Positions 17,506 through 24,558 of a stretch of 64,000 bases of DNA are shown in pieces (within the stretch, counting starts at the first letter, position 1; every line of letters starts with the position of its first letter). The stretch comes from Duganella sp. 1224. Its GTDB lineage: Bacteria > Pseudomonadota > Gammaproteobacteria > Burkholderiales > Burkholderiaceae_D. The notes under the pieces are model-generated. The model saw only the letters and a list, made by a program, of their open reading frames with translations. It did no database searches and was not told the origin of the DNA. The DNA lies in contig NZ_JACBYS010000009.1 in NCBI RefSeq assembly GCF_013408245.1, forward strand, positions 124,001 to 188,000. Reading direction: 5' to 3'. A program made the translations under genes and the position numbers.

Positions 17506-19765
17506 CCTGCTGCCGGCCATGGTGTCCGCCGTGGGCTGGGCACTGCTGCACTTTATCTGGCAGGGACTGCTGATCGGCTGGGGCGTCACCTTGGTCATGC
17601 ACCTGCTGCGCAAGGCGCGTCCGCAGACGCGCTACGCCGTGGCCTGCGGCGGCATGCTGTTGTGTGCCGCGCTGCCGTTGTCGAGCATCCTGCTCCAGCT
17701 GACTGACTGGCACGCCGCTGGCGACTTTGGCGCGGTGCAGACCGTGGCCGTGTCCGGCGCGGGCGAGGCCGGCGTGTCGCTGTTCAACGATGGCGCGCTG
17801 GACGGCGCGAAAGACCTGCTGCGCCGGCAGTTGCCGTGGATCGTCGGCCTGTGGCTGGCGGGGGCGGCGCTGATGGCGCTGCGGCTGGCCATCGGCCTCA
17901 AATGGGTGGCCGACCACACGCGGCCGGACCAATACACCAGCCATCCTTACTGGCAGCGCCGCTTGTCCGAGCTGGCGCGCCGTTTTGACATCGATTTTCA
18001 CGTGCGGCTGGGCGTGGCCGAGCGGCTGGACAGCCCGATCACGGCTGGCTGCTGGAAGCCGATCGTGCTGGTGCCGGCGGCGCTGGTCACCGGCATGCCG
18101 GCCGACCTGCTGGAGGCGCTGCTGGCGCACGAGCTGGCGCACATCAAGCGGCACGACTACCTGGTCAACCTCATACAAAGCACGATTGAAATCGGGCTGT
18201 TCTATCACCCTAGTGTTTGGGCACTATCGCGCAGGATACGGATCGAGCGGGAACAAATCGCCGACGACCTGGCCGTGAGTATGCTCGGCCAGCCGCACAA
18301 GCTGGCGCAAGCCCTGTCGCAACTGGATCGATTTCAGTTCGACACAACACAACTAGCCCACGCGGCTCACGGAGGAAATCTCATGTCTCGTATCAAACGC
18401 CTGCTGCGTCCCGATGTTGAACCGGTCAGCTGGAAAATCGCCATGCCGCTGGCCGGGCTGCTGGCTGCCGGCGCCATGTTCTACGCCCATGCCGCGCCGC
18501 AACCGCCAGCGCCGCCTGCCGCCCCGGCCGCGCCCGTTGAAGCCGAACTGCCAGCCGTGCCCGACGTGGCGGACGTCCCCGCGCCGCCCGCCGCCGCAGC
18601 GGCGCCTGAAGCGCCGGAACTGGTTGCGCCGGTGGCGCCCGCCGCTCCGGCAGCACCGATGCCATCACGCGACGTGGCACCGGCGCCTGCGGCACCCGCT
18701 GCCGCGCCGGCTCCGGCCGCCGCCGCCCCGGCCGCTGCCGCAGCCCCCGCCGCAGCGCCAGCCCCCGCCGCAGCGCCAGCCCCCGCCGCAGCGCCAGCCC
18801 CCGCCGCAGCGCCAGCCCCAGCGATCGCCACAGCTCGGGTTGCCGCACCCTCTGCCGCCGCTGCACCAGCCGCAGCGGCAGCTGCTGCCGCACCAGCGCG
18901 TGCCGCCGCGTCGGCGCGTGCCATGCCGGTGCTAAGCGCGATTTCCGCCCAGGTCAGCGTAGTGGAAGATTCCGGTGTCATGCGCATCAAGAGCGACCAA
19001 CTGAGCCAACACTTCCCGAAAGGCCAACGCGGCGCCTACGCCATCGTGCGCGGTGGCAGCGACCGCATGACGGTCTCGGCAGACACCGCCGACCTCCGCA
19101 AAGTAACGCAACTGCGTGCCACCATGCGCGACGATTTCCTCTGGTTCCGCGACGGCGACAAAACCTACGTGATCAAAGATCCCGCCGTGCTGGCCCGTCT
19201 GGACGAAGCGTGGACCCCGGTCAACCGCATCGGCAGCCAGATGGACGAGCAGGGCAAGAAAATCGAAGCCCAAGGCAAGGTCCTGGAAGCCATCGGCAAA
19301 GAGATGAGCGCCGCCGCCGGCGAGTACGGCCGCCGCGCCGGCCGCGAAGCCGAATCGCTGCACGAGCAGATCCGGCTACTGGCGCGTGAGCAGGAAAAAA
19401 TCGGCCGTCGCATGGACCAGACCGCGCGCGAGATCGGACCGGACAGCTCCCAGGAGCAGTTGCGCGCCATGCAGGTGAAACTGGCCAGTCTGCAACAGGA
19501 AATGGCGCCGCTGCAAAAACAGATGGACGTCTACCAGCGCGAGCTGTCCAGCAAAATGGGCAGCAAGCCCGCGATGGACGACGCGATGAAAGCGCTGTCC
19601 AGGAAAATGAGCGAAGCCAGCGCGCCGATGGGCGAACTGCAAGGCCGCATGAGCGTACTCACCATGAAACACCGCGACGCCGTGCGCGACGCCGAACGCA
19701 CCATGCAATCGCTGATGCAAGAGAGCTTGCAGAACGGCAAAGCCGTCCCCGCACCATCCGCTTAA
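17498..19765 (+). CDS. BlaR1-like M56 family membrane metallopeptidase with Pro/Ala-rich linker
   Basis: A 755-residue membrane sensor protease. The N-terminal part has TM helices (about 8-37, 46-68, 113-135) and the zinc site HELAH at 211-215. A further TM (about 313-328, MPLAGLLAAGAMFYAHA) leads to a Pro/Ala-rich linker (about 330-475) and then a long charged C-terminal domain with coiled-coil character (about 575-720). In known M56 systems the protease inactivates a BlaI-type repressor on sensing a signal; here the sensing part is not a penicillin-binding domain. The repressor gene is absent from the window. Operator-like repeats and a leader ORF lie just upstream. Confidence 0.85.
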   Translation: MNSLLPAMVSAVGWALLHFIWQGLLIGWGVTLVMHLLRKARPQTRYAVACGGMLLCAALPLSSILLQLTDWHAAGDFGAVQTVAVSGAGEAGVSLFNDGALDGAKDLLRRQLPWIVGLWLAGAALMALRLAIGLKWVADHTRPDQYTSHPYWQRRLSELARRFDIDFHVRLGVAERLDSPITAGCWKPIVLVPAALVTGMPADLLEALLAHELAHIKRHDYLVNLIQSTIEIGLFYHPSVWALSRRIRIEREQIADDLAVSMLGQPHKLAQALSQLDRFQFDTTQLAHAAHGGNLMSRIKRLLRPDVEPVSWKIAMPLAGLLAAGAMFYAHAAPQPPAPPAAPAAPVEAELPAVPDVADVPAPPAAAAAPEAPELVAPVAPAAPAAPMPSRDVAPAPAAPAAAPAPAAAAPAAAAAPAAAPAPAAAPAPAAAPAPAAAPAPAIATARVAAPSAAAAPAAAAAAAAPARAAASARAMPVLSAISAQVSVVEDSGVMRIKSDQLSQHFPKGQRGAYAIVRGGSDRMTVSADTADLRKVTQLRATMRDDFLWFRDGDKTYVIKDPAVLARLDEAWTPVNRIGSQMDEQGKKIEAQGKVLEAIGKEMSAAAGEYGRRAGREAESLHEQIRLLAREQEKIGRRMDQTAREIGPDSSQEQLRAMQVKLASLQQEMAPLQKQMDVYQRELSSKMGSKPAMDDAMKALSRKMSEASAPMGELQGRMSVLTMKHRDAVRDAERTMQSLMQESLQNGKAVPAPSA
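18741..18812 (+). repeat. Four perfect copies of an 18-bp tandem repeat
   Basis: The unit CAGCCCCCGCCGCAGCGC repeats four times without change within the linker of the M56 peptidase and encodes a six-residue Ala/Pro unit. Since 18 is a multiple of 3, copy changes would keep the frame and only alter linker length. Confidence 0.9.
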
Positions 19766-19774
19766 CCACCAACA

Positions 19775-19862
19775 CCGGGGTCAGTGCCGACATTCGGACA
19801 CGAGCTCAACCGTAGCGAACGCTAGGGTTGAGCTCGTGTCCGAATGTCGGCACTGACCCCGG
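19775..19862. repeat. 88-bp long hairpin with GGGGTCAG ends, upstream of uvrD
   Basis: Perfect 37-bp arms (19775-19811 and 19826-19862) surround a 14-nt loop that itself contains TAGCG-AA-CGCTA, so almost the whole element folds on itself. The outer part reads CCGGGGTCAGTGCCGACATT. It begins 10 nt after the M56 peptidase stop and ends 20 nt before the uvrD -10 box. The GGGGTCAG ends are shared with the element at 57064-57150. Confidence 0.85.
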
Positions 19863-19882
19863 TTTGGGGGGATGAGTCCCGG

Positions 19883-19888
19883 TATAAT
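19883..19888 (+). promoter_or_regulatory. -10 element of uvrD, suggesting a leaderless transcript
   Basis: Perfect TATAAT ends 6 nt before the uvrD ATG at 19895, so transcription should start at or next to the start codon. No Shine-Dalgarno sequence is possible in that space. The -35 region (about 19860-19866) is poor and touches the edge of the long hairpin. Confidence 0.6.
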
Positions 19889-19894
19889 CACGGG

Positions 19895-22195
19895 ATGCAA
19901 AATCTTCTCCATAACCTCAACGAGGAACAGCTCGCCGCTGTGACCTTGCCCGCGCAGAGCGCGCTGATCCTGGCGGGCGCCGGCTCCGGTAAAACCCGTG
20001 TCTTGACCACCCGCATCGCCTGGCTGATCCAGACCGGCCAGGTGTCGCCTTCCGGCATCCTGGCGGTGACGTTTACCAACAAGGCCGCCAAGGAGATGCT
20101 AACCCGCTTGTCGGCCATGTTGCCGATTAATACGCGCGGCATGTGGATCGGCACTTTTCACGGCCTGTGCAACCGCCTGCTGCGCACCCATCACCGCGAC
20201 GCCGCGCTGCCGCAGACCTTCCAGATCCTCGATTCGCAGGATCAGCTGTCGGCCATCAAGCGCCTGCTGAAGGCCCAGAACGTCGATGATGAGAAGTTTC
20301 CGCCGAAAGAGGTGATGTACTTCATTAACGGCGCCAAGGATTCGGGCCTGCGCGCGCACGACATCGATCCGTACAACGCCGACGAGCGCAAGAAGGTCGA
20401 GCTGTACCAGCTGTACGACGACCAGTGCCAGCGCGAGGGCGTGGTCGATTTCGCCGAGCTGCTGCTGCGCACCTACGAGCTGTTGCTGCGCAACCAGCCG
20501 CTGCGCGAGCATTACCAGCAGCGCTTCCAGCACATCCTGGTGGACGAGTTCCAGGATACCAACGACCTGCAGTACAAGTGGCTGAAGCTGCTCGCCGGCC
20601 ACGGCGGTCAGCGCGGCGGCGTGCTGTTTGCCGTCGGCGACGATGACCAGTCGATCTACGCGTTCCGTGGCGCCAACGTCGGCAACATGAGCGCCTTCGA
20701 GCGCGAGTTCAACGTCAAGAATCTGATCAAGCTGGAGCAGAACTACCGCTCGCATGGCCACATCCTGGACGCGGCTAACGTGCTGATCGCCAACAACAGC
20801 AAGCGCCTGGGCAAGAACCTGCGCACCGATGCCGGCCACGGCGAGCCGGTGCGCGTCTACGAGGCCAACTCGGACCTGTCCGAAGCCCAGTGGATCATCG
20901 AGGAAACCAAGAACCTGATCGCCGATGGCGCCTCGCGCAGCGAAATCGCCGTGCTGTACCGCTCCAACGCGCAGTCGCGCGTGATCGAACATGCGCTGTT
21001 CTCGGCTGGCATTCCGTACCACGTGTACGGCGGCCTGCGCTATTTCCAGCGCGCCGAGGTCAAGCATGCCATCGCCTACCTGCAGCTGATGGACAATCCG
21101 CACAATGACTCGGCCTTCCTGCGCGTGGTCAACTTCCCGGCGCGCGGCATCGGTGTGCGCTCGATCGAGACCTTGCAGGCGGCGGCCGACCAGTACGGCA
21201 TTTCGCTGTACGCGGCGGTGCCGTATGTGACTGGCAAGGCCGGCACGTCGCTGTCCGGCTTCGTCAAGCTGATCGAGGGCACGCGCTTCGAAACGCAGCA
21301 GATGGCGCTGCCGGAACTGGTGCGCATCGTGCTGGAGCAGTCGACGCTGCTGTCGCATTATGCGACCGAAAAAGAAGGCGCCGACCGCATCGAAAACCTG
21401 GAGCAGCTGGTCAGCGCGGCAACCCAGTTCCTGTCGGAGGAGGGCTATGGCCAGGGCGCGCCGGCCCACCTCGGCCCGCAGGCACAGGCGAGCGCCGGCG
21501 CCGCCGTGGTCAACGAGGACGGTTTCGAGATCCTGGACGCCGATGCGCCGCTGGCGACGGTGATGTCGCCGCTGTCGGCTTTCCTGTCGCACGCCTCGCT
21601 GGAGGCCGGCGACAACCAGGCCGCCGCCAGCCAGGAAGCGGTGCAGATGATGACGGTGCACTCGGCCAAAGGGCTGGAGTTCAACAACGTCTTCATCACC
21701 GGCCTGGAAGAGGGCTTGTTCCCGCACGAGAGCAGCTCGCGCGAGCACGACGGCGTGGAAGAGGAGCGCCGCCTGATGTACGTGGCCATCACCCGCGCGC
21801 GCCAGCGCCTGTACCTGAGCTTTGCGCAGACCCGCATGCTGCACGGCCAGACCCGCTACAACATGAAGTCACGCTTCTTTGACGAGTTGCCGGAAGAGGC
21901 GCTGAAGTGGCTGACGCCAAAAGTCCAGCCCAGCTGGTTCGGCGGCAAGAAGTCGGCGTGGGACGAGCCGGCGCTGGCCGGTTCGGACAAGGCGCTGGCG
22001 CAGCAGATCGCCAGCAAGTCGCTGGCGGCCAGCACCGGCTGGCGCCTCGGCCAGTCGGTGGCCCACGCCAAGTTTGGCGAGGGCGTGATCGTCAACATCG
22101 AGGGCAGCGGCAATAATGCCCGCGCTCAGATCAACTTCGGCAGCGCCGGCATGAAGGTGCTGGACCTGAGCGTTGCCAAGCTGGAGAAGCTTTAA
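19895..22195 (+). CDS. uvrD: ATP-dependent DNA helicase UvrD (helicase II)
   Basis: A 766-residue superfamily 1A 3'-5' helicase for nucleotide excision and mismatch repair. Motifs in order: Walker A AGAGSGKTRVLTTR, GTFHGLCNRLLR (Ib), DEFQDTN (II), GDDDQSIYAFRGA (III), QNYRS (IV), TVHSAKGLEF (V) and YVAITRARQRLYL (VI). The C-terminal HAKFGEGVIVNIEGSG segment favours UvrD over Rep. The start MQNLLHNLNEEQLAAV is typical; a longer frame to 19844 would run through the hairpin. Its last 4 bases overlap the convergent membrane-protein gene. Confidence 0.95.
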   Translation: MQNLLHNLNEEQLAAVTLPAQSALILAGAGSGKTRVLTTRIAWLIQTGQVSPSGILAVTFTNKAAKEMLTRLSAMLPINTRGMWIGTFHGLCNRLLRTHHRDAALPQTFQILDSQDQLSAIKRLLKAQNVDDEKFPPKEVMYFINGAKDSGLRAHDIDPYNADERKKVELYQLYDDQCQREGVVDFAELLLRTYELLLRNQPLREHYQQRFQHILVDEFQDTNDLQYKWLKLLAGHGGQRGGVLFAVGDDDQSIYAFRGANVGNMSAFEREFNVKNLIKLEQNYRSHGHILDAANVLIANNSKRLGKNLRTDAGHGEPVRVYEANSDLSEAQWIIEETKNLIADGASRSEIAVLYRSNAQSRVIEHALFSAGIPYHVYGGLRYFQRAEVKHAIAYLQLMDNPHNDSAFLRVVNFPARGIGVRSIETLQAAADQYGISLYAAVPYVTGKAGTSLSGFVKLIEGTRFETQQMALPELVRIVLEQSTLLSHYATEKEGADRIENLEQLVSAATQFLSEEGYGQGAPAHLGPQAQASAGAAVVNEDGFEILDADAPLATVMSPLSAFLSHASLEAGDNQAAASQEAVQMMTVHSAKGLEFNNVFITGLEEGLFPHESSSREHDGVEEERRLMYVAITRARQRLYLSFAQTRMLHGQTRYNMKSRFFDELPEEALKWLTPKVQPSWFGGKKSAWDEPALAGSDKALAQQIASKSLAASTGWRLGQSVAHAKFGEGVIVNIEGSGNNARAQINFGSAGMKVLDLSVAKLEKL

Positions 22196-22971
22196 GGCTT
22201 GTTCAGGTTGACCCCCTCCGGCAGCGCCGGAGGTGTGCCGAACAGCTGCTTGTAGGCCACGAACAGCGTGCAGTGGACCATCACCAGCGAGATCAGCAGC
22301 AGCGTGAAGATGCCGGCTACGCCCAGGCTGGACACGCCCAGTACCAGCAGCACCAGCTGCACGCCGAAGAAGTACAGCAGGTGCAGGATGACGATGGCGG
22401 TGGCAAACGCCTTCACCGCGCGCAGCACGCTGACCACGCTGAAGAACAGCGCCTTGGTCAGCGCCATCTTCTGCCAGAAAATCAGCGGCGCCGTCATCGA
22501 GGTCAGCATCCAGCCGATCATGTAGATGGCCGAGCCGGTCAGCATGCCGGCAAACAAGCCTTCCACGTCCTCCGGCTGGATGGCGCCCTTGGCCTGGGCT
22601 GCGCGCAGCGCCGCCAGCGCGTCGCCGGACAGCCCGTAGATGGCCAGCATCGCCAGCAGCATCAGCGCGCAGTTGATGCCGCCCAGGCCGAACAGCTGCT
22701 TGCGCATCGGCGACTGGAAGCCGGCCAGCAGCAGCTGCGGCATGGCGCGCCGGCCGCCGTCGATTTCCGCGCAGCCCTGCAACAGGGCCACGCTGAACAG
22801 CGGCATCAGCACGCACCAGATGATCTGGCCGATCACTGGCAGCAGCAGGATGAAGAACGACGAGAACATGCAGACGAACAGCAGCGCCATCAGGCCGCCG
22901 GGCTGCTTGCGGAACAATTGCAGGCCCTGCTTGACCCAGTGCCAGCCTGCGCGTGCGGGTAATTTTTCCAT
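22192..22971 (-). CDS. BPSS1780-family integral membrane protein
   Basis: A 259-residue protein with about five to six hydrophobic helices (for instance LMALLFVCMFSSFFILLLPVI and IFTLLLISLVMVHCTLFVAY). The family is conserved in beta-proteobacteria and has no established function. The ATG at 22971 overlaps the stop of thrB by one base (TGATG), so it is translationally coupled to homoserine kinase. The 3' end overlaps uvrD by 4 nt. The start at 22971 rather than an upstream one is set by this junction. Confidence 0.8.
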   Translation of the reverse strand: MEKLPARAGWHWVKQGLQLFRKQPGGLMALLFVCMFSSFFILLLPVIGQIIWCVLMPLFSVALLQGCAEIDGGRRAMPQLLLAGFQSPMRKQLFGLGGINCALMLLAMLAIYGLSGDALAALRAAQAKGAIQPEDVEGLFAGMLTGSAIYMIGWMLTSMTAPLIFWQKMALTKALFFSVVSVLRAVKAFATAIVILHLLYFFGVQLVLLVLGVSSLGVAGIFTLLLISLVMVHCTLFVAYKQLFGTPPALPEGVNLNKP

Positions 22972-23927
22972 CAGAACAGTCCTGGCGCCGGGGTGGCGAT
23001 GCGTTCGCGCAGGATGCGCTCGAAGTGGCCGGGATCGTGCGGCGTCAGCATTTCGGCCTCGCGCGGACGGTAGAAGTCGTACAGGCGCGACAGCCAGAAA
23101 CGCAGCGCGCCGGCGCGCAGCATCGGCTGCCAGGCGGTGTGCTCGGCAGCGGTGAACGGGCGCACGGCGTGGTAGGCGTCCAGCAGGGCGCGCACGCGGG
23201 CGGCGTCCAGCACGCCGGTGTCGAGGTCGATGCACCAGTCGTTGACGGTGACGGCCACGTCGAACAGCCAGGTGTCGCAGCCGGCGAAGTAGAAGTCGAA
23301 GAAGCCGGTCAGGCGCTCGCCGTCGAACATCACGTTGTTGCGGAACAGGTCGGCGTGCACCGGGCCCACCTGCAGTTGGTGGTAGGTGTCGCAGGCGGCA
23401 AACGCTTCCTGGAAGTGCACTTCGGTTTTCAGCAGGTGCGCCTTGTCCTCGGGGATGAAGGGCAGCACTTGCGGCGTGGTTTGATGCCACCAGCCCAGGC
23501 CGCGCAAGTTGGGCTGCTGTAGCGGGTAGTCCAGGCCGGCCAGGTGCATCTTGGCCAGCATGGCGCCGACGGCGGCGCAGTGTACCGGCTGCGGCGCCAT
23601 CTGCGAGCTGCCTTCCAGCTTGGTGACGATGGCGGCCGGCTTGCCATGCAGGGCGACGATCAGCTCGCCCTGGTTGTTGGCGATAGGCGCCGGCACCAGC
23701 ACGCCGCGCTCGGCCAGGTGGCGCATCAGCTTGAGGTAGAACGGCAGTTGGTCAAACGACAGGTTTTCAAAGATGGTGAGGACGTACTCGCCGCGCTCGG
23801 TCGTCAGGAAGAAGTTGCTGTTTTCGATGCCGGAGCTGATGCCTTTGAGCGCGAGCGCTTTGCCAAGCGGGAATTGGGTGATCCACTGGGTGACATCCTC
23901 CAGCGATACCGGGGTAAAGACTGCCAT
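22971..23927 (-). CDS. thrB: Homoserine kinase (APH-type, ThrB)
   Basis: A 318-residue kinase that makes O-phosphohomoserine for threonine synthesis. It belongs to the aminoglycoside phosphotransferase-like type found in Pseudomonas and beta-proteobacteria, not the GHMP type of E. coli. It shows GISSGIENSNFFL near the N-terminus, the catalytic loop VHADLFRNNVMFDG and the metal-binding FFDFYFAGCDTWLFDVA. It is followed with overlap by the BPSS1780 gene. thrC and hom are not in the window. Confidence 0.95.
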   Translation of the reverse strand: MAVFTPVSLEDVTQWITQFPLGKALALKGISSGIENSNFFLTTERGEYVLTIFENLSFDQLPFYLKLMRHLAERGVLVPAPIANNQGELIVALHGKPAAIVTKLEGSSQMAPQPVHCAAVGAMLAKMHLAGLDYPLQQPNLRGLGWWHQTTPQVLPFIPEDKAHLLKTEVHFQEAFAACDTYHQLQVGPVHADLFRNNVMFDGERLTGFFDFYFAGCDTWLFDVAVTVNDWCIDLDTGVLDAARVRALLDAYHAVRPFTAAEHTAWQPMLRAGALRFWLSRLYDFYRPREAEMLTPHDPGHFERILRERIATPAPGLF

Positions 23928-23948
23928 GTAGGTGTAAGTTCCGTGTGT

Positions 23949-24359
23949 TTATTTGCCGGTCGGTGGCTGCGGCGGCGCGTTGGTGTCCGGCGCGGCCTCT
24001 TCATCCGGGGCTTTCTTTTTCTTCTTGCCGAGGTCGAATTCCATCACCGTCCACTGCGGGCCGCGCAGGTTGCCGCTCATGGCGTCACCCGGCATGGCGG
24101 TGCCGGCCGGGTGGTTGGGGCGCAGGGTGTAGGTGCTGGGGCCGCTTTTGACGGTGGCTTCCACCACGTTGCCGCTGTTGTCGCGGCGTTCGGTGATCTT
24201 GCTTTCCGCCGGTTTGGCGGTGATGGTGACGGGGTCGTCGGTCACTTCCTCCAGTTTTTCCATTTTTGGCGGCGCCTGGCTCGGGGTCGACTGGGCGAAC
24301 GCCGGGTGGGCGCTCAGCGTCAGGAGGAGGGCAGGCCAGAGGAGGGAAGTGCGCTTCAT
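23949..24359 (-). CDS. DUF2782 domain-containing exported protein
   Basis: A 136-residue protein with a signal peptide (MKRTSLLWPALLLTLSAHPAFA), then a conserved region with TITAKPAESKITERRDNSGNVVEATVKSGPS-type residues and a lysine-rich then Pro/Ala tail. DUF2782 proteins commonly lie between polA and thrB in beta-proteobacteria, as here, but their role is unknown. It is probably co-transcribed with thrB, 21 nt away. Confidence 0.85.
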   Translation of the reverse strand: MKRTSLLWPALLLTLSAHPAFAQSTPSQAPPKMEKLEEVTDDPVTITAKPAESKITERRDNSGNVVEATVKSGPSTYTLRPNHPAGTAMPGDAMSGNLRGPQWTVMEFDLGKKKKKAPDEEAAPDTNAPPQPPTGK

Positions 24360-24558
24360 GGTGGGTCGCCTTTTTGCAGAGAAAGAGCCGCGGAATTTTT
24401 ATGTATGATCCATTGTAACAAACAGACACCCATCCCTGTGCTTTCCCTTGGAGGTAGGCGCTGTTGTTGCCGATTTAAAAACTTTGCCACGCTGCCGGAC
24501 ACCGGGTAAAACCTGCGATAATGTTGCATTCACGCCCAAGCATCCTCATCTAGTACCT

